A stretch of DNA of 64,000 bases from a bacterium (GTDB lineage: Bacteria > Patescibacteriota > Gracilibacteria > Absconditabacterales > Absconditicoccaceae): the NCBI GenBank assembly GCA_020627925.1, contig JAHDFY010000002.1, forward strand, positions 124,001 through 188,000, in the 5' to 3' direction. How positions within the stretch are numbered: the first letter of the stretch is position 1; each line of letters begins with the position of its first letter. A program made the translations under genes and the position numbers. Shown here piece by piece: positions 53,093 through 63,970 of the stretch. The notes beneath the pieces are model-generated. The model did no database searches. It was not told the origin of the DNA and saw only the letters and a list, made by a program, of their open reading frames with translations.

Positions 53093-54121
53093 ATGTTTGA
53101 CAAAAAAAATATAAAACTTAGTTTTTTTTCGGTGAATAGAGTGTTTTTGCTCTTTTTTGTCATAGTCATCACAATAGGATTATTGGATGGTGCTGTGACG
53201 CTTCACTATAATGGAAGAACACAAAAGAACGCCTTGCCTGTTTATTCTTGAGAAGTAGTGTGAGTAACATGAGTGTTGTTGACGTCACCAAACAAGAATA
53301 ATCGACAAGAATGGAAATCGTACGTGATGCAGTCAGAATCTTTTTTTTGGGGATGGTTGTATCTCTTGACCAAAAAGGAAGCAAAAAATTTGCTAAAAGA
53401 ACTTGCTGCCAAGGGAATTGATATACGTTTGTTGATGGAAAATAAGCAGTACAAGGATTATTCTAATTCGTGGCAACACCTGCAAAGTGAGTTTGCAAAT
53501 ACGTCTGTTCAACTTAAAAGTGATGAACACTTAGGACTCAACTTTAATCACACCAAAACCTTTGTGAACGATTATTATGCGTTTATTCAAACAGCGAATC
53601 TCACACATAGTTCGTTTGAAAAAAATATTGAACATTTTTTTGTGACAGAAAATTATGCAATTAGAAAAAATATTGTTGATTTATTTGATGCAGATTGGAA
53701 TAATGTTTCTTTTTGACAGGAACATATTCATCCTAATTTGCTTGTTTGTCCTATCAATTGTAGGAAAAAAATTTCTGATTATTTGTGGGAAGCAGAGTTT
53801 TCTATTGTTGTGATGCATCAGTATTTGACTGATGATGAGCTCTCCGCGATTGTTGAGCAAAAAATAGAAGACTGACTTGATGTACGTTTGATCCTGTCAA
53901 ACAACGATCATAATTATGTGCTTGTTCGTGATTGGTGAAAGGATGTTGTCACTATCAAAAAAAGGCCCTATGTCCATACAAAAATGATTTTGATTGATGA
54001 TAAGTACCTTATTATTGGAAGTATGAATCTGTCGACAAATGCTTTAGATAACAACAGAGAAATTGGAATAATTGTAACAGACAAGGAAATTATTGCTGCG
54101 TTTATGCAACAAATAAAATAA
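53093..54121 (+). CDS. Phospholipase D-like membrane protein
   Basis: 342 aa. N-terminal helix VFLLFFVIVITIGLLDGAV. Two HKD motifs: NHTKTFVND and VHTKMILIDDKYLIIGSMN. The double motif marks PLD-superfamily phosphodiesterases or transferases. Cardiolipin synthases are longer and have two helices, so a nuclease-like or phospholipase role is as likely. Six TGA glycines. Convergent with the HAD gene, stops one base apart. Confidence 0.9.
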
Positions 54122-54122
54122 T

Positions 54123-54707
54123 TTATAAGGAAATTTCATCTCGGCGCTGTACTTTGCTAATGCCTGTGTGAATTGTCGGATCGTAATGCCTATTCCAAGG
54201 ATAATCTAGAAGAAATGAAGTGATTCATGCTCAAGCAGTATCGATGCAATAATCTAGATTATCTTCAATCATAATTGTTGCGCCTATTTGTTTGCATAAT
54301 TGAGATTTGGGCACCGCTTGGTGAGTTAGATGTTCTGCAAATATAACATCATCAAACAGGCCTGGAAAATTATCGTGCACTCGTTGTTGGGTTGAATGAC
54401 GCCATTTACTTGGTCTTCATGTCACAACTTTGAGTGTATGCCCGTCTTTTTTTCGTTGGGTGAGTTTTTGCTTTGCTCCGGGTACTTGCTTGATAGTTTT
54501 GTGTTGCTCTCATTCCAAAACTGGTGCAAAGTAATTGAGCATTTCTTGTGGTGTTGTTGTGTTATATTGAGGGATTTTGTAAAGGTAATAATCCGTCATT
54601 ACTTCTTTGGTAAGAGGTTTTCCATAATAATCAAAATTATGAAATGCTAGCACTGCATCTAATGTTTGACACAACACTTCATCACAATCTACAGCAATGA
54701 CCGTCAT
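54123..54707 (-). CDS. HAD-superfamily phosphatase, 5'(3')-deoxyribonucleotidase-like
   Basis: 194 aa. Motif I VIAVDCDEVLCQT (nucleophile Asp), motif II VVTGRPSKWR (Thr and Gly of TGA), motif IV MIEDNLDYCIDTAGAG. The C-terminal LLDYPWNRH segment is like the 5'-nucleotidase NT5C/YqfW group. Probably dephosphorylates nucleotides. Four TGA glycines. Confidence 0.85.
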
Positions 54708-54729
54708 AGTTTACAAAAAAAAACTAAAT

Positions 54730-55518
54730 TTATGGAATTTCTGTTAATCAAGAAAGTACTTCATATCCATTTTCGGTGATAAGGATCATATACTCTCGTT
54801 GTGCTCCCAAATCATTATTTTTGGTATAAAGATCCCAATCATTGCTTGGATCTGGGCTTTCTTTGTATTCTGTGGAAGTAATTGCTGTGATGGGCTCAAG
54901 AGCAACGACCATCCCTGGCTTCCATCTAGTTTTTTTTGTGTCAGGGTGAGGATAATTGTAAATATATGGTGCCTCGTGTACCATGGTTCCTACTCCATGC
55001 CCAGTGAGTGGCATGATGACGCTGTAACCGTTTTGATTCATATAGTCATAGATATAACAACTGTAGTCATAAATGGTTTTATGAGGGGCGATTCTTGCCA
55101 GTCCTCCATCGAGTGACGCTTTGGTTGCTTCGACGAGTCATGCTGCTTTTGTATTGGTATGGTCACCTCCTATGACAATACTAAATGCACTGTCACTGAT
55201 TGCTCCATTGTATACAAGACCACAGTCAACTTTTAGTAGCTCTCCTTGTTGTAGAATTTTGTCGGTAGGAATTCCATGTACTACACAGTCATCTACCGAT
55301 GTGCATAAGATATTAGGATATCCGTGATATCATTTGAATGCTCCTTTTAGTTTGTGTTTTTCACAGAACTGTTGCGCAATGTGCTCTAATTGCAAAAGAG
55401 ATGTTCCTGGCTGACATGAACGATATAAGGTTTGAAGTAATTCTGTAAGGTACTTTCATGATTCACGAATATTACGTATTTGTTCTGGTGTTTTGATTAT
55501 TGTTTTACGGTTTGGCAT
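54730..55518 (-). CDS. map: Methionine aminopeptidase, type I
   Basis: 262 aa. Metal ligands in KVDCGLVYNGAISDSAFS (Asp pair), PLTGHGVGTMVHEAPYIYN (His), VALEPITAITS (Glu) and QREYMILITENG (Glu). Start motif MPNRKTIIKTPEQIRNIRES. Removes N-terminal methionine. Four TGA glycines including AFKGYHGYPN. Confidence 0.97.
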
Positions 55519-55574
55519 TGTTGTATGGAAAGAGGGCTAAAGAATGTTCAACCTGTTAATTGTTGTTCCTCTTT

Positions 55575-56063
55575 TTATGATATTCATGTACTTCCAAGTC
55601 ATCCCTCCCCTCTTTGAGTGGGGTATAACTCCGCGAAGTTATCATAAATTTCTTTATTTACTATTATTTCTAAGGTAGGTATTTCATGTTGACCGAATTT
55701 TCATGATCATATATAATAAGGAGAAAATTCCATTTGTGTGAGTCTTGAGTATTTTTCAAATGAACTATTTTCTTTGGTAAAATTATAGAATTGCATGATA
55801 TATTCTCCTCTGTAATCTGCATCAAATATTCCAATATGATTGGCTACCATTAATCACATTTTTCCTGGTAAGCCGCTTCTTGCATATGTTTTTGCTTGTC
55901 GTCATAATGGAAGATAGGTTTTGATTCAAACACCAACTTTGTTGCATTCTCACGCCCCAATGGAAAAATCAGACGCGATTTTGAGGTCCCAACAGACAGA
56001 GCCTTCAGTTTTTTTATTGGGAACAAGTTTTTGGTCATAGGTACATATGATGATGTTGTTCAT
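55575..56063 (-). CDS. dut: dUTP diphosphatase
   Basis: 162 aa. All five motifs: CWDLKIASDFSIGAGE, YARSGLPGK, IGIFDADYRGEYIMQFYN, RLTQMEF and the C-terminal RGEGGLGSTG (two glycines are TGA). Removes dUTP and supplies dUMP. The gene lies in a frame hidden by a shorter overlapping frame (55850-56038) that contains no TGA. It starts three bases after the galU stop, so galU-dut is an operon. An odd insertion gives KYSRLTQMEFSPYYIGSG. Confidence 0.95.
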
Positions 56064-56065
56064 GA

Positions 56066-56869
56066 TTACTGGGAAACTAAATCTGGATTATGTCCTAGCT
56101 CATTGTTTGCTTTGAGTCGGGCCTGCGGATTTCCTGTATCCCACAGAGGATGTTTGGTCACATATCCAATAATATCTTTGTTTTCCATAAATTCTTGGAG
56201 TGCTGGCCATGGATAGATTTCTCCTGAAGAAGGATCTGGCTCTACATTGTGCAGATTTTCCAAGAATTTTTTGTTGGTAATGTATGGAGTGAATACCGCT
56301 ACATTAGAGGGAGCTTCTTCTAATGATGGCTTTTCTACTATTTCCATGAGATGACCATCTTCAAGCCTTCCTATACCATATTTGTGTACATCTTGTTCTT
56401 GTACTTCCTTCATGCACATTACTCATTTTCCTGTTTTCTTGTGAAGATCAACCATTTCTTTGTAAATGCTGTGATGGAAAATCATGTCGCCGTATACTAC
56501 CATAACATAATCATCTCCGATCCAAGGAGCTGCTTGCATAATTGCGTGTCCAGTTCCTTTTTGCTCCGACTGTTTTACAAAAGTAAAGTTTCCTAAAGAT
56601 CTTGGTTCATTGATTGCTTTGAGGGCTTCGTCTTTTCCTTTTTTTGCCAAAAGGTGTTCTAATTCAAAATTTTTGTCAAAATAGTCCTCTAGTGCTTTTT
56701 TGCTTTGAGAAGTTACAATAAGCATATCTTTGATTCATGCTTTTGAAAGTCATTCAACAATATAATGAATAACGGGCTTTGTTCATACTGGGAGAAGCTC
56801 TTTGGGGATAGTTTTGGTTATTGGTAACATTCTTGTTCCATGTCCAGCTGCAAGAATTATTGCTTTCAT
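56066..56869 (-). CDS. galU: UTP-glucose-1-phosphate uridylyltransferase
   Basis: 267 aa. [20 protein letters not shown] with [20 protein letters not shown] is the nucleotide-binding start; [20 protein letters not shown] and VVYGDMI contain the metal Asp, and [14 protein letters not shown] the sugar-binding block. Makes UDP-glucose for glycans. Five TGA glycines. Start preceded by a short AT-rich leader. Confidence 0.93.
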
Positions 56870-57048
56870 GATACACTACAATTATGATAAAAATTATCAA
56901 ATATGATCTTTTTTTATAACAAACATTTGCATTATATAGAATTATTAAATTTAAATCAATTCGAAAAAAATGCAAAAACAAATTGTATAGAATGCTTTTA
57001 TTATTATAGTTTTTGTGTGTTAGTTTTATTATTTATGTGTAAAAGACA

Positions 57049-58086
57049 ATGAAAAATACTCTATTTTTATGTCTATGAGTAGTAGTTCTTGTTGTTTCAT
57101 GATGTAAGCAATCGCCCTATACTATAGACAAAGAACCGGTTAGTGCAGATCAAAATTATGTATGAACTTATCATGATAACAACTATATTCGATTAGGTGT
57201 AATGAATTTAGCTTGGAATGAATTGGAAGAATCAATTATTAAAGAAGAAATTGCTTTAGCTACTGATGATGAAGAAGCTCAAAAATTAATTGCTTCTTTA
57301 AGTTCAGACACTTTGACAAAACAAGATTTGGATAAAAAAAGCTATTATGTTAAGAGTGGCTTTGGTAAAAATATTGTAAAAAAAATAAATAAAGAAGTAA
57401 GGAAAAAGTTTCCAAAAAAATCATTGGATGACCTTGCTGTTGTATTAGAAGAAAAAGATTTTATTTCTTATGCTTTTTTCTTCAAAAATATTGTGTATAA
57501 AAACGAATTTACGCAGGAAGATGTTATGTTTAATGACACCAGTGTAGAATGATTTGCTGCAATGAGTGATGATGAAAGAGAAACAGTTGGTATAGTAAAC
57601 TATGTAAACAATGATAATTTTATTCTCAATATATCATTAAAAGACCCTTCAGATGAATTATTTTTTGTTAAAGGTTTTGAAACAGGAACTCCTAATGAAA
57701 TCTTAGCAGAATTGGCTAAATATTATAGTACGGGAGAATATGTGACAATGAGAGATAATGATATTTTTACTGCTCCTAAGCTATCTTTTGATTACATTAG
57801 ATCTTACAATGAACTAATTGGGATCCCTTTTCTTAATGAGGAGTTTTCAAATTATATAATTGGAAGTATGTTTGAAAATATATTGTTTGAATTGGATCAT
57901 AAAGGTGTAACAGTAGAAGCAGAGGCACTGATTAGTGGGAAATCAATGTCTGAACTTCCTTTGGAAGAGACACCGAGAGATTTTTCTTTGGATAAACCTT
58001 TCTGGATTATTATGAAAAGAGCAGACAGTAGTAAGCCATATCTTATTATACAAATCAATAATGATAGTTTTATGGTAAAAAAATAA
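57049..58086 (+). CDS. Serpin-like lipoprotein
   Basis: 345 aa. Signal peptide with lipobox VVVLVVSGC, where the -1 glycine is a TGA codon; Cys19 would be lipidated. The C-terminal third has the serpin hallmarks: FFFKNIVYKNEF, the hinge-like HKGVTVEAEALISG, and a final strand KPFWIIMKRADSSKPYLIIQ. Serpins trap proteases by conformational change. The predicted reactive loop lies at about 295-320 (SGKSMSELPLEETPRDF). The match is by pattern only; length fits. Together with the Kazal-type protein at 19.9 kb this suggests exposure to proteases. Confidence 0.6.
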
Positions 58087-58103
58087 ACCTCTTTGTGTAA
58101 AAC

Positions 58104-58143
58104 AAAAAAAGTGCAACATAAGTTATTATGTTGCACTTTTTTA
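58104..58143. terminator. Bidirectional terminator
   Basis: 14-bp stem AAAAGTGCAACATAA / TTATGTTGCACTTTT with T-runs on both sides. It ends the serpin-like gene and the minus-strand gene at 58155. Confidence 0.9.
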
Positions 58144-58154
58144 TAAAAAAGACT

Positions 58155-59039
58155 TTATTTTATTTGTATTTTTTTCATATAGGATAATAAGTCAATACAT
58201 GTTTCTCCGGTAAAACAACCACGTTCACCTACGCCACCCGCAATGTAAATATATGTTTCATTTTTTTGTAGTACATACCAAAACCCATCTACAGGAGCTT
58301 CAAAGTATTTCCATTTTCATGCAGGTGTTGTTTTGTCATTGAGAGAAATATAACTTATTTGGCGATTTGATTCTACTCATCGTAGTGAATCGAGAAATTG
58401 GATAGGATCTCTTTGGGTTTCAATTATTTCAATTCTCCCTACAACATTATTTTGGTTGATGTTTCGCACGTTAGCATCTTTGAGTAACCTTCTGGTTATA
58501 AAATTATACTCTTGAAGGTTGGTGTTATTGCTAACTAAGTATCCGTCTTGAGGTAGAATAACAAGGGAACTTTGATTAACAAGATTGTCGTTTGTTTGTA
58601 TTATGTCAATAGCGTTTCATAAAAAATAGCAAACAAGTGCATATAATGTTTTTTTGTTTTGTTGGGTGTGAGGTATTTGATTGCCTTTATCAAGTAGGTG
58701 TTGATACATTTTTTTTAGCGTAGCTAGTTTTTCTTTGTCTGATGAATTTTTTTTTCGAATAACATTTTTGATACGAGGCATTATATCGTATACTTTTTTT
58801 GCTATTTTTTCTGTAGAAGGAGTGCATCATCGTTCTTCTATTTGCGATAAATCGATAATCGCGTTATAGCGAGAGTAAGAATAAAAATTGCCACATGACT
58901 GATATACTGTTTCTGTATATAACTCATCTTGTTGGTAAATTGCATCAGTGTTTATTGCATTTACTTGACTTGCCAATAGCCCTACTATTGTCATAGCACT
59001 TAGTGCTATGATATATGTGTTGTGAAGTATTTTCATCAT
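58155..59039 (-). CDS. Exported protein of unknown function
   Basis: 294 aa. Signal peptide MMKILHNTYIIALSAMTIVG ... ASQVNA. Mature part contains CGNFYSYSRYNAIIDLSQ, a helical region, then beta strands with GGVGERGCFTGETC near the end. Five TGA glycines. Several possible starts upstream (ATG 59048, TTG 59120); the chosen one leaves a normal signal peptide. No family recognised. Confidence 0.65.
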
Positions 59040-59150
59040 TATTGTCATAGTTTGTTTTAAAAAATATTTTTTTCTATTATTTCTATTATCTATACGATGG
59101 CGCTGTGGCAATTGTGACAAAAATATTTTTTTGTTGTTGGCGTTTCTTTT

Positions 59151-59888
59151 TTATTCTAGGAGTGCATTGCCTAATTTTTGATCATCGCTGTCACTATCAA
59201 TAATACAAAAAGAAAGACCTTCTTTTGTTTGCATTGTGTAGCTGTTCAAATGATATGATGCTATCGATGTCCTTCTCAACATACTTAACGTTCCTCCTAA
59301 TCAAAATTGCTTTCATAACCAATGACCTATTGATCTAATATAGGTTCATTTCCCAACATTGAGATGTAGCGTGATGTTGGGAAATTGATATGCAATAATT
59401 TTTGCTTCATGGACTACCATTTCACAGTCCATTATGATAGGATTCCCTTCTCTTGCGTACTCGTAGAGTTTTTTTCCGTCTACTTTTTTTGCACTAAATG
59501 GAGTTAATGGGAGCAGTGCAGAGGGAATAATGCTTGCAAGTTTTTGTTGTATCATTTGAGAGGTCGGTGCTTTTACTTCTTTTTGGTTGATAAGAAGGGA
59601 TTTTTGGTCATCGCTAAGCTCATATTCAGTAAATTCTTTCCAAAAATCCATATCTCGTGTATCGGAATCTTTACTAAAATCGATGGTTGTTTCATAACAT
59701 TTGTCCTGTCATGTAAGGGAATGAAGACGTTTTGTTCATGATCATACGCCAATGAGAAGTAATCACGTTGCCATGGGGTCTAACGTTCAAGCGTGTCAGA
59801 TTTTTGTTTTTTTGGGAAAATATTTTTTGAGTTGACGTATCACATCATAACTTGTTACTCCTTTGGGTTTGTCTACGGCTAATAGCAT
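59151..59888 (-). CDS. truB: tRNA pseudouridine synthase B
   Basis: 245 aa. Makes pseudouridine-55 in tRNA. MLLAVDKPKGVTSYDVI, KIGHAGTLDPMATGLLLIGV (catalytic Asp, several TGA glycines), KCYETTIDFSKDSDTRD, and GKGTYIRSIGHWLGKQ followed by LRRTSIASY. No C-terminal PUA domain. The start codon lies shortly after a promoter-like AT-rich stretch shared with the divergent ung gene. Confidence 0.94.
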
Positions 59889-60018
59889 TCGATTGCATCA
59901 ATGTAAATGATTATACGCGTTTGATTTTATGGAACTTGCCTTGGTATATCAATATTTTTTGTTATAGTGAAAGTGATACATATCGCAGTTAGTGATTTTT
60001 ACTATATATCCAGCAACG

Positions 60019-60684
60019 ATGGTACAAATGCATGAATCGCGGTTAGATCATTTGCGTGATGAATTTACTCAACCATATATGCTTGATCTCAAAAAACAAT
60101 TACATGCGCAAAAACAACAAGGAACCAAAATTTATCCTCAATGATCAGATATTTTTGCTGCATTTAATCTGACGCCATTTGATCAAGTTAAGGTCGTTAT
60201 TTTGTGACAAGATCCCTACCATGGACCTGCTCAAGCGCATGGTTTGAGCTTTAGTGTTCGCCCATGAGTTTCTTTGCCTCCTTCTCTCAAAAATATTTAT
60301 AAAGAACTTTGGCAATCAGGAGAAATAGACGAAATTCCCGTGTCGGGAGATTTGTCTCGTTGGGCGGAGCAATGAGTGTTTCTTTTGAATGCTATTTTGA
60401 CTGTCAAGGCTCACCAAGCAGCTTCTCATCGTGATTTGTGATGGCAAGCATTTACTGATAAAGTAATCGAAATATTGTCTCAAAAAAGAACATGATTGAT
60501 TTTTCTTTTACGATGATCCTTTGCTAAATCAAAAATTCCATTGATTGATACGTCAAAACATCATGTACTGACCACATCACACCCTTCACCGCTATCTTCT
60601 TATAGAGGGTTTATGGGATCATGATGTTTTTCACAAGCAAATCAACTACTGTCACAACAATGAAAAGAAAAAATAGCTTGGTAA
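60019..60684 (+). CDS. ung: Uracil-DNA glycosylase
   Basis: 221 aa, full length. [20 protein letters not shown] (catalytic Asp and His neighbourhood), [42 protein letters not shown] and [20 protein letters not shown]. Twelve glycines are TGA, one of the densest uses in the window. Removes uracil from DNA. Starts 130 bases divergent from truB. Confidence 0.98.
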
Positions 60685-60700
60685 CAAGCTATTTTTTTTT
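60671..60700. terminator. Terminator with the ung stop codon in its loop
   Basis: AAATAGCTTG / CAAGCTATTT stem with the stop codon TAA in the 4-base loop, followed by T9. The convergent gene ends at 60699. Confidence 0.9.
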
Positions 60701-61814
60701 ATTCTTCTATAACAATAAGATTCGTATTGTGATCTTTGATTATTTGTAGCAATGCAGGAATAATATTGATGGCTTTGTTATAACTATAATTTCTTTGTTG
60801 TTGCGCTTCTTCATCTCCAAGTTTTGCTCTATAGACAGATGAGGCATCACTTGTTTTGATTTCTTCCTTGATGTTATCGTTATTTCATTGGTTGTATTGT
60901 ATGATCTGGCTGGTTCCCGCTCCCGTTTGCGAGCGCATTATTGTCTTGATAGAATAGTTGCTACTGTCCCCTTTTATAATTAGTTCGATTGCTGGCTGTA
61001 TTTTGATGGTTTGTGTCGTATCTTGATTGTGTTCTGCTTGATTGATATAGTCATGAAAACTATACTCACCATCATAATAATGGTATGTTCACTGTAGACG
61101 ATGTCTAGCAATAAATCTTCCTAGTCTTGCTCCCATCATGAGCTCTTTTGTCGATCTTTCTTGCTCTGGGTCGTTTTGATTGAGTGCTAGATTTTTTATT
61201 GCATCTATTTGATTGAGTTCATTAATGCTTTCATCATTCAGAAAAAGAACATCATTGTTTTTTGGTAATGCCTTGCGGTAGTTAGTGTATTGTTGTTGCC
61301 AGACTGCCATTTCTTGTGATATGATAGGTAAGATGTTGTTTACTTTTTCTCGTTGAGAAAATTCATTTATTCATTTCATTTTGATTCATTTACTATTGAT
61401 GAAAAAAGTAATGGTATTTTCTTCTTTTTCTCATGAAATCTTATTTTCTTCACAGATAATAATTGTCACAATAGGTTGCGTTGCCTTGTCTGACTTGCTC
61501 ACCGTATAATAAATTTTGTTTGTTTCATCTTCAAAAACGGTATTTTGGATTTCCTGTTTGATTGCATGTAGAACTTGTTCTATGCTTTGCAATGTTTCCT
61601 TGTTATATAAATTATCTAATGTTTTGTGTAGCTTGCTTTGCACTTCTTGCATAGATTGAATGACTTCTTCTTGCGGTAGTTTTTTTGTGTTTTGCGCATG
61701 AACGCTGTTATTTTTTAGTATAGGGCTTATTGTCAGTAATGCTGCAACGAGTAGCGTGTTTGTTGTACTCTTTTGAGGTACAATTTTTTTGTGTTCAAAT
61801 GAAATATTTTCCAT
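60699..61814 (-). CDS. Exported protein of unknown function
   Basis: 371 aa. N-terminal hydrophobic stretch TNTLLVAALLTISPILKN after a polar start (MENISFEHKKIVPQKS). The rest is predicted helical and acidic, with GARLGRFIARHRLQGTYHYY and a beta-rich end (IKTIMRSQTGAGTSQIIQYN). Four TGA glycines (ends 61431, 61089 and later). No family recognised. Confidence 0.6.
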
Positions 61815-61867
61815 TGTTTTAAACGTATAATGAGTAACTAAAGAGTAAGAAAAAATGTTGTATTATC

Positions 61868-63332
61868 TTATGGAAGGTTGTGAATATACTCGAAGACATG
61901 CTTGCTTATCCAATAATTAATGTACATGTACTCGATTGATCTTTGATAACATCTCATATGTAATGGGTGAAGAAATTCAGGATGTTTTTCATCAAAAGTA
62001 AATGATTGTTCTTTTTGTGTTGTAATTCGCTGTTGCATAAAATGATAGTCCTTTATAGAGTTAATTACAAAATGGCCGTACTTCCCCTGATACAAAGCAT
62101 TGAGTTGCTTTTGGTCTGTTCATGCAGCATTAACTGCGTGTTGTATTGCTATTTTTTGTGCAAAAACTTCTTGAGGGTTTTGATGACTAAATTCTGGTGT
62201 CTCTTTTATTTTGGAAATATTGTCCCACAAAAATGTTCGTGCAATAAGATAGAGTATTTTTTTGGGCTCAATCCCTTCATATATGATAGTATTCTCTTTT
62301 ATCCTCTTGCGATGTCTTTCCATTTCTTCATAGATGATTTGTTTGATTGCATCGGGATAAAAAGCAAATGCTTCAAGTGTATAAAGGTTGGTTTTTTTGA
62401 TATCTGATTGCTTGTATTTGGGAGATAAAGCATCTTGCTTTTTCGTAATGAGCGTTTTTTCTCCTTCTTTTTGTAATGCGACGAGTCCATCAAGTCTCTT
62501 TCTAATGCTCCCTGCTTCAAAGTGAACACCTACTACATAGCTAATAAACTCTATTTGCTCATCAGATAGTCATGCTTCTTTCATTGCGCTATTGATAGAA
62601 CGGGCTGCTTGCTCAAAATTTTGCCATAGTGACTCATTGGTGTAGGTATTTTCAAATCTTTTTTTCATAGAAAATTGATACTTTTCTCGATGTATTGCTG
62701 CTGCTCCACTAATTTCATGTCCGTATTGAGCAGTTTCACACTCTCTCAGCTTTGTTTGTAATGCATTTTCCTTCTTTGTTTCTATCTAGGTCTTTACATT
62801 CTTGTACCAAAAAAATTGGATATAGCTTTGCTACATCATGTAAATACATTCCATATGTTTTGAGAAGGTTTATTTCATCAGGAGAAAAATATGTGTCCAA
62901 GGAAATATGTAATTGTTGATTGATGGTGCTTTCATACTTTCTCATATTTTCAAAAATTTTCTTTGTATGATCTTCCACTGACATTTGGTGATAACGTGGC
63001 GCATTGAGAAATAGATCTGGATTATTTTTGTACTTATTAAAAAGCTCTTGAAGCTCTTTTTGATGTTTGGGAAGAAGTTCATCAATAGTTTTTGCGTCTC
63101 TTTTATTATCTTCTTCGTAAATAAGTGGATATGATTCCAGGTTGATGATCAGATGGGTGAAAATTTTTTGAGCATATCCAAAAATCTCAGAAGCTTTTTG
63201 ATAATCATCCATTCCGTTTGTGTCTTTTTTGAGGCATTTTAATAGCTCTTGTGTATATGCTTCTACACTTTTTTGTGATGCCTCAATACCTTTTGGAGAC
63301 TCGGAATTACCTGGGTTTTTTCTGTTTTCCAT
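61868..63332 (-). pseudogene. HD-domain protein gene split by a frameshift
   Basis: The first frame runs 63332 to 62709 (207 aa) and includes EDHTKKIFENMRKYESTINQ and TYGMYLHDVAKLYPI, the first metal ligands of an HD phosphohydrolase. The rest of the domain, QYGHEISGAAAIHREKYQ, continues in the next frame, open from 62785 to TAA 61868. The switch lies between 62765 and 62790 around a short A-rich stretch (GAAGGAAAATGC). The second frame has no suitable start at that point. Joined, it is about 488 residues with a helical C-terminal part. Either pseudogene, programmed frameshift or sequencing error. Confidence 0.65.
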
Positions 63333-63415
63333 GCTCGTACGTGAAGCGGTAAATAGATTCTATTTATATCTATAATACCGTTTAAGTAAATAGATTTTAC
63401 TCAAAATTGGTACGA

Positions 63416-63970
63416 CTATTTTAGTTTGTTTATGGTCCAAATCAATACTTTTTGTAGGGTTTCTTTTTTTATCTCTCCTTCGTATTCTTGTAATGCTTTG
63501 CTTATCTTGTCTTTTTCGTATCCCATTGTTGTTAAACTTTTGACTATGTTGGTATAGGTTTTATTGTCCCTATTAAGTTTTGTTATGTCTTTGTCTGTCA
63601 AAGAATCCTTTAGTTCGACAAGGATTTTTTTTGCCGTTTTTTTTCCGATTCATTGAATGCTTTCTAATACTGATGTATCAAATTCTTCGACAGCATTGTG
63701 TAGTGTTGTCGTAGGGATGGCGCTAATCAAAAATCATGTTTTGGGTCCAATCCCACTTATTTTGATTAGTTTTTCAAATACTTGTTTTTGTTCATTGCTT
63801 GCAAAACAGAAATATCTGCATGTTTTGTTGCTTTCGTCCAGGTAAGGGAAAAGAAAAAATAAGCCTTCATGGTCAATTCCATTGTAGAGAACTTCTAGCC
63901 CAAACATGCTATTGCTCAGATATGTCTTATTTCATTCTTGGTGAATAGTTCCACGCATAAGATGTAACAT
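63416..63970 (-). CDS. ruvA: Holliday junction branch-migration protein RuvA
   Basis: 184 aa. N-terminal OB fold MLHLMRGTIHQEGNKTYLSN, then two helix-hairpin-helix motifs, LIKISGIGPKTGFLIS and SIQGIGKKTAKKILVELKDS, and the C-terminal RuvB-binding helix bundle (TTMGYEKDKISKALQEYEG). Three TGA glycines, one in each HhH. Acts with RuvB and RuvC (47625). Confidence 0.92.

Noticed and set aside
55850-56038. 62-aa minus-strand frame inside dut
   Set aside because: The overlapping frame gives all five dUTPase motifs; this one has none.
58981-59150. Longer N-terminus for the exported protein at 58155-59039
   Set aside because: The extension to TTG 59120 is polar and would precede a normal signal peptide.
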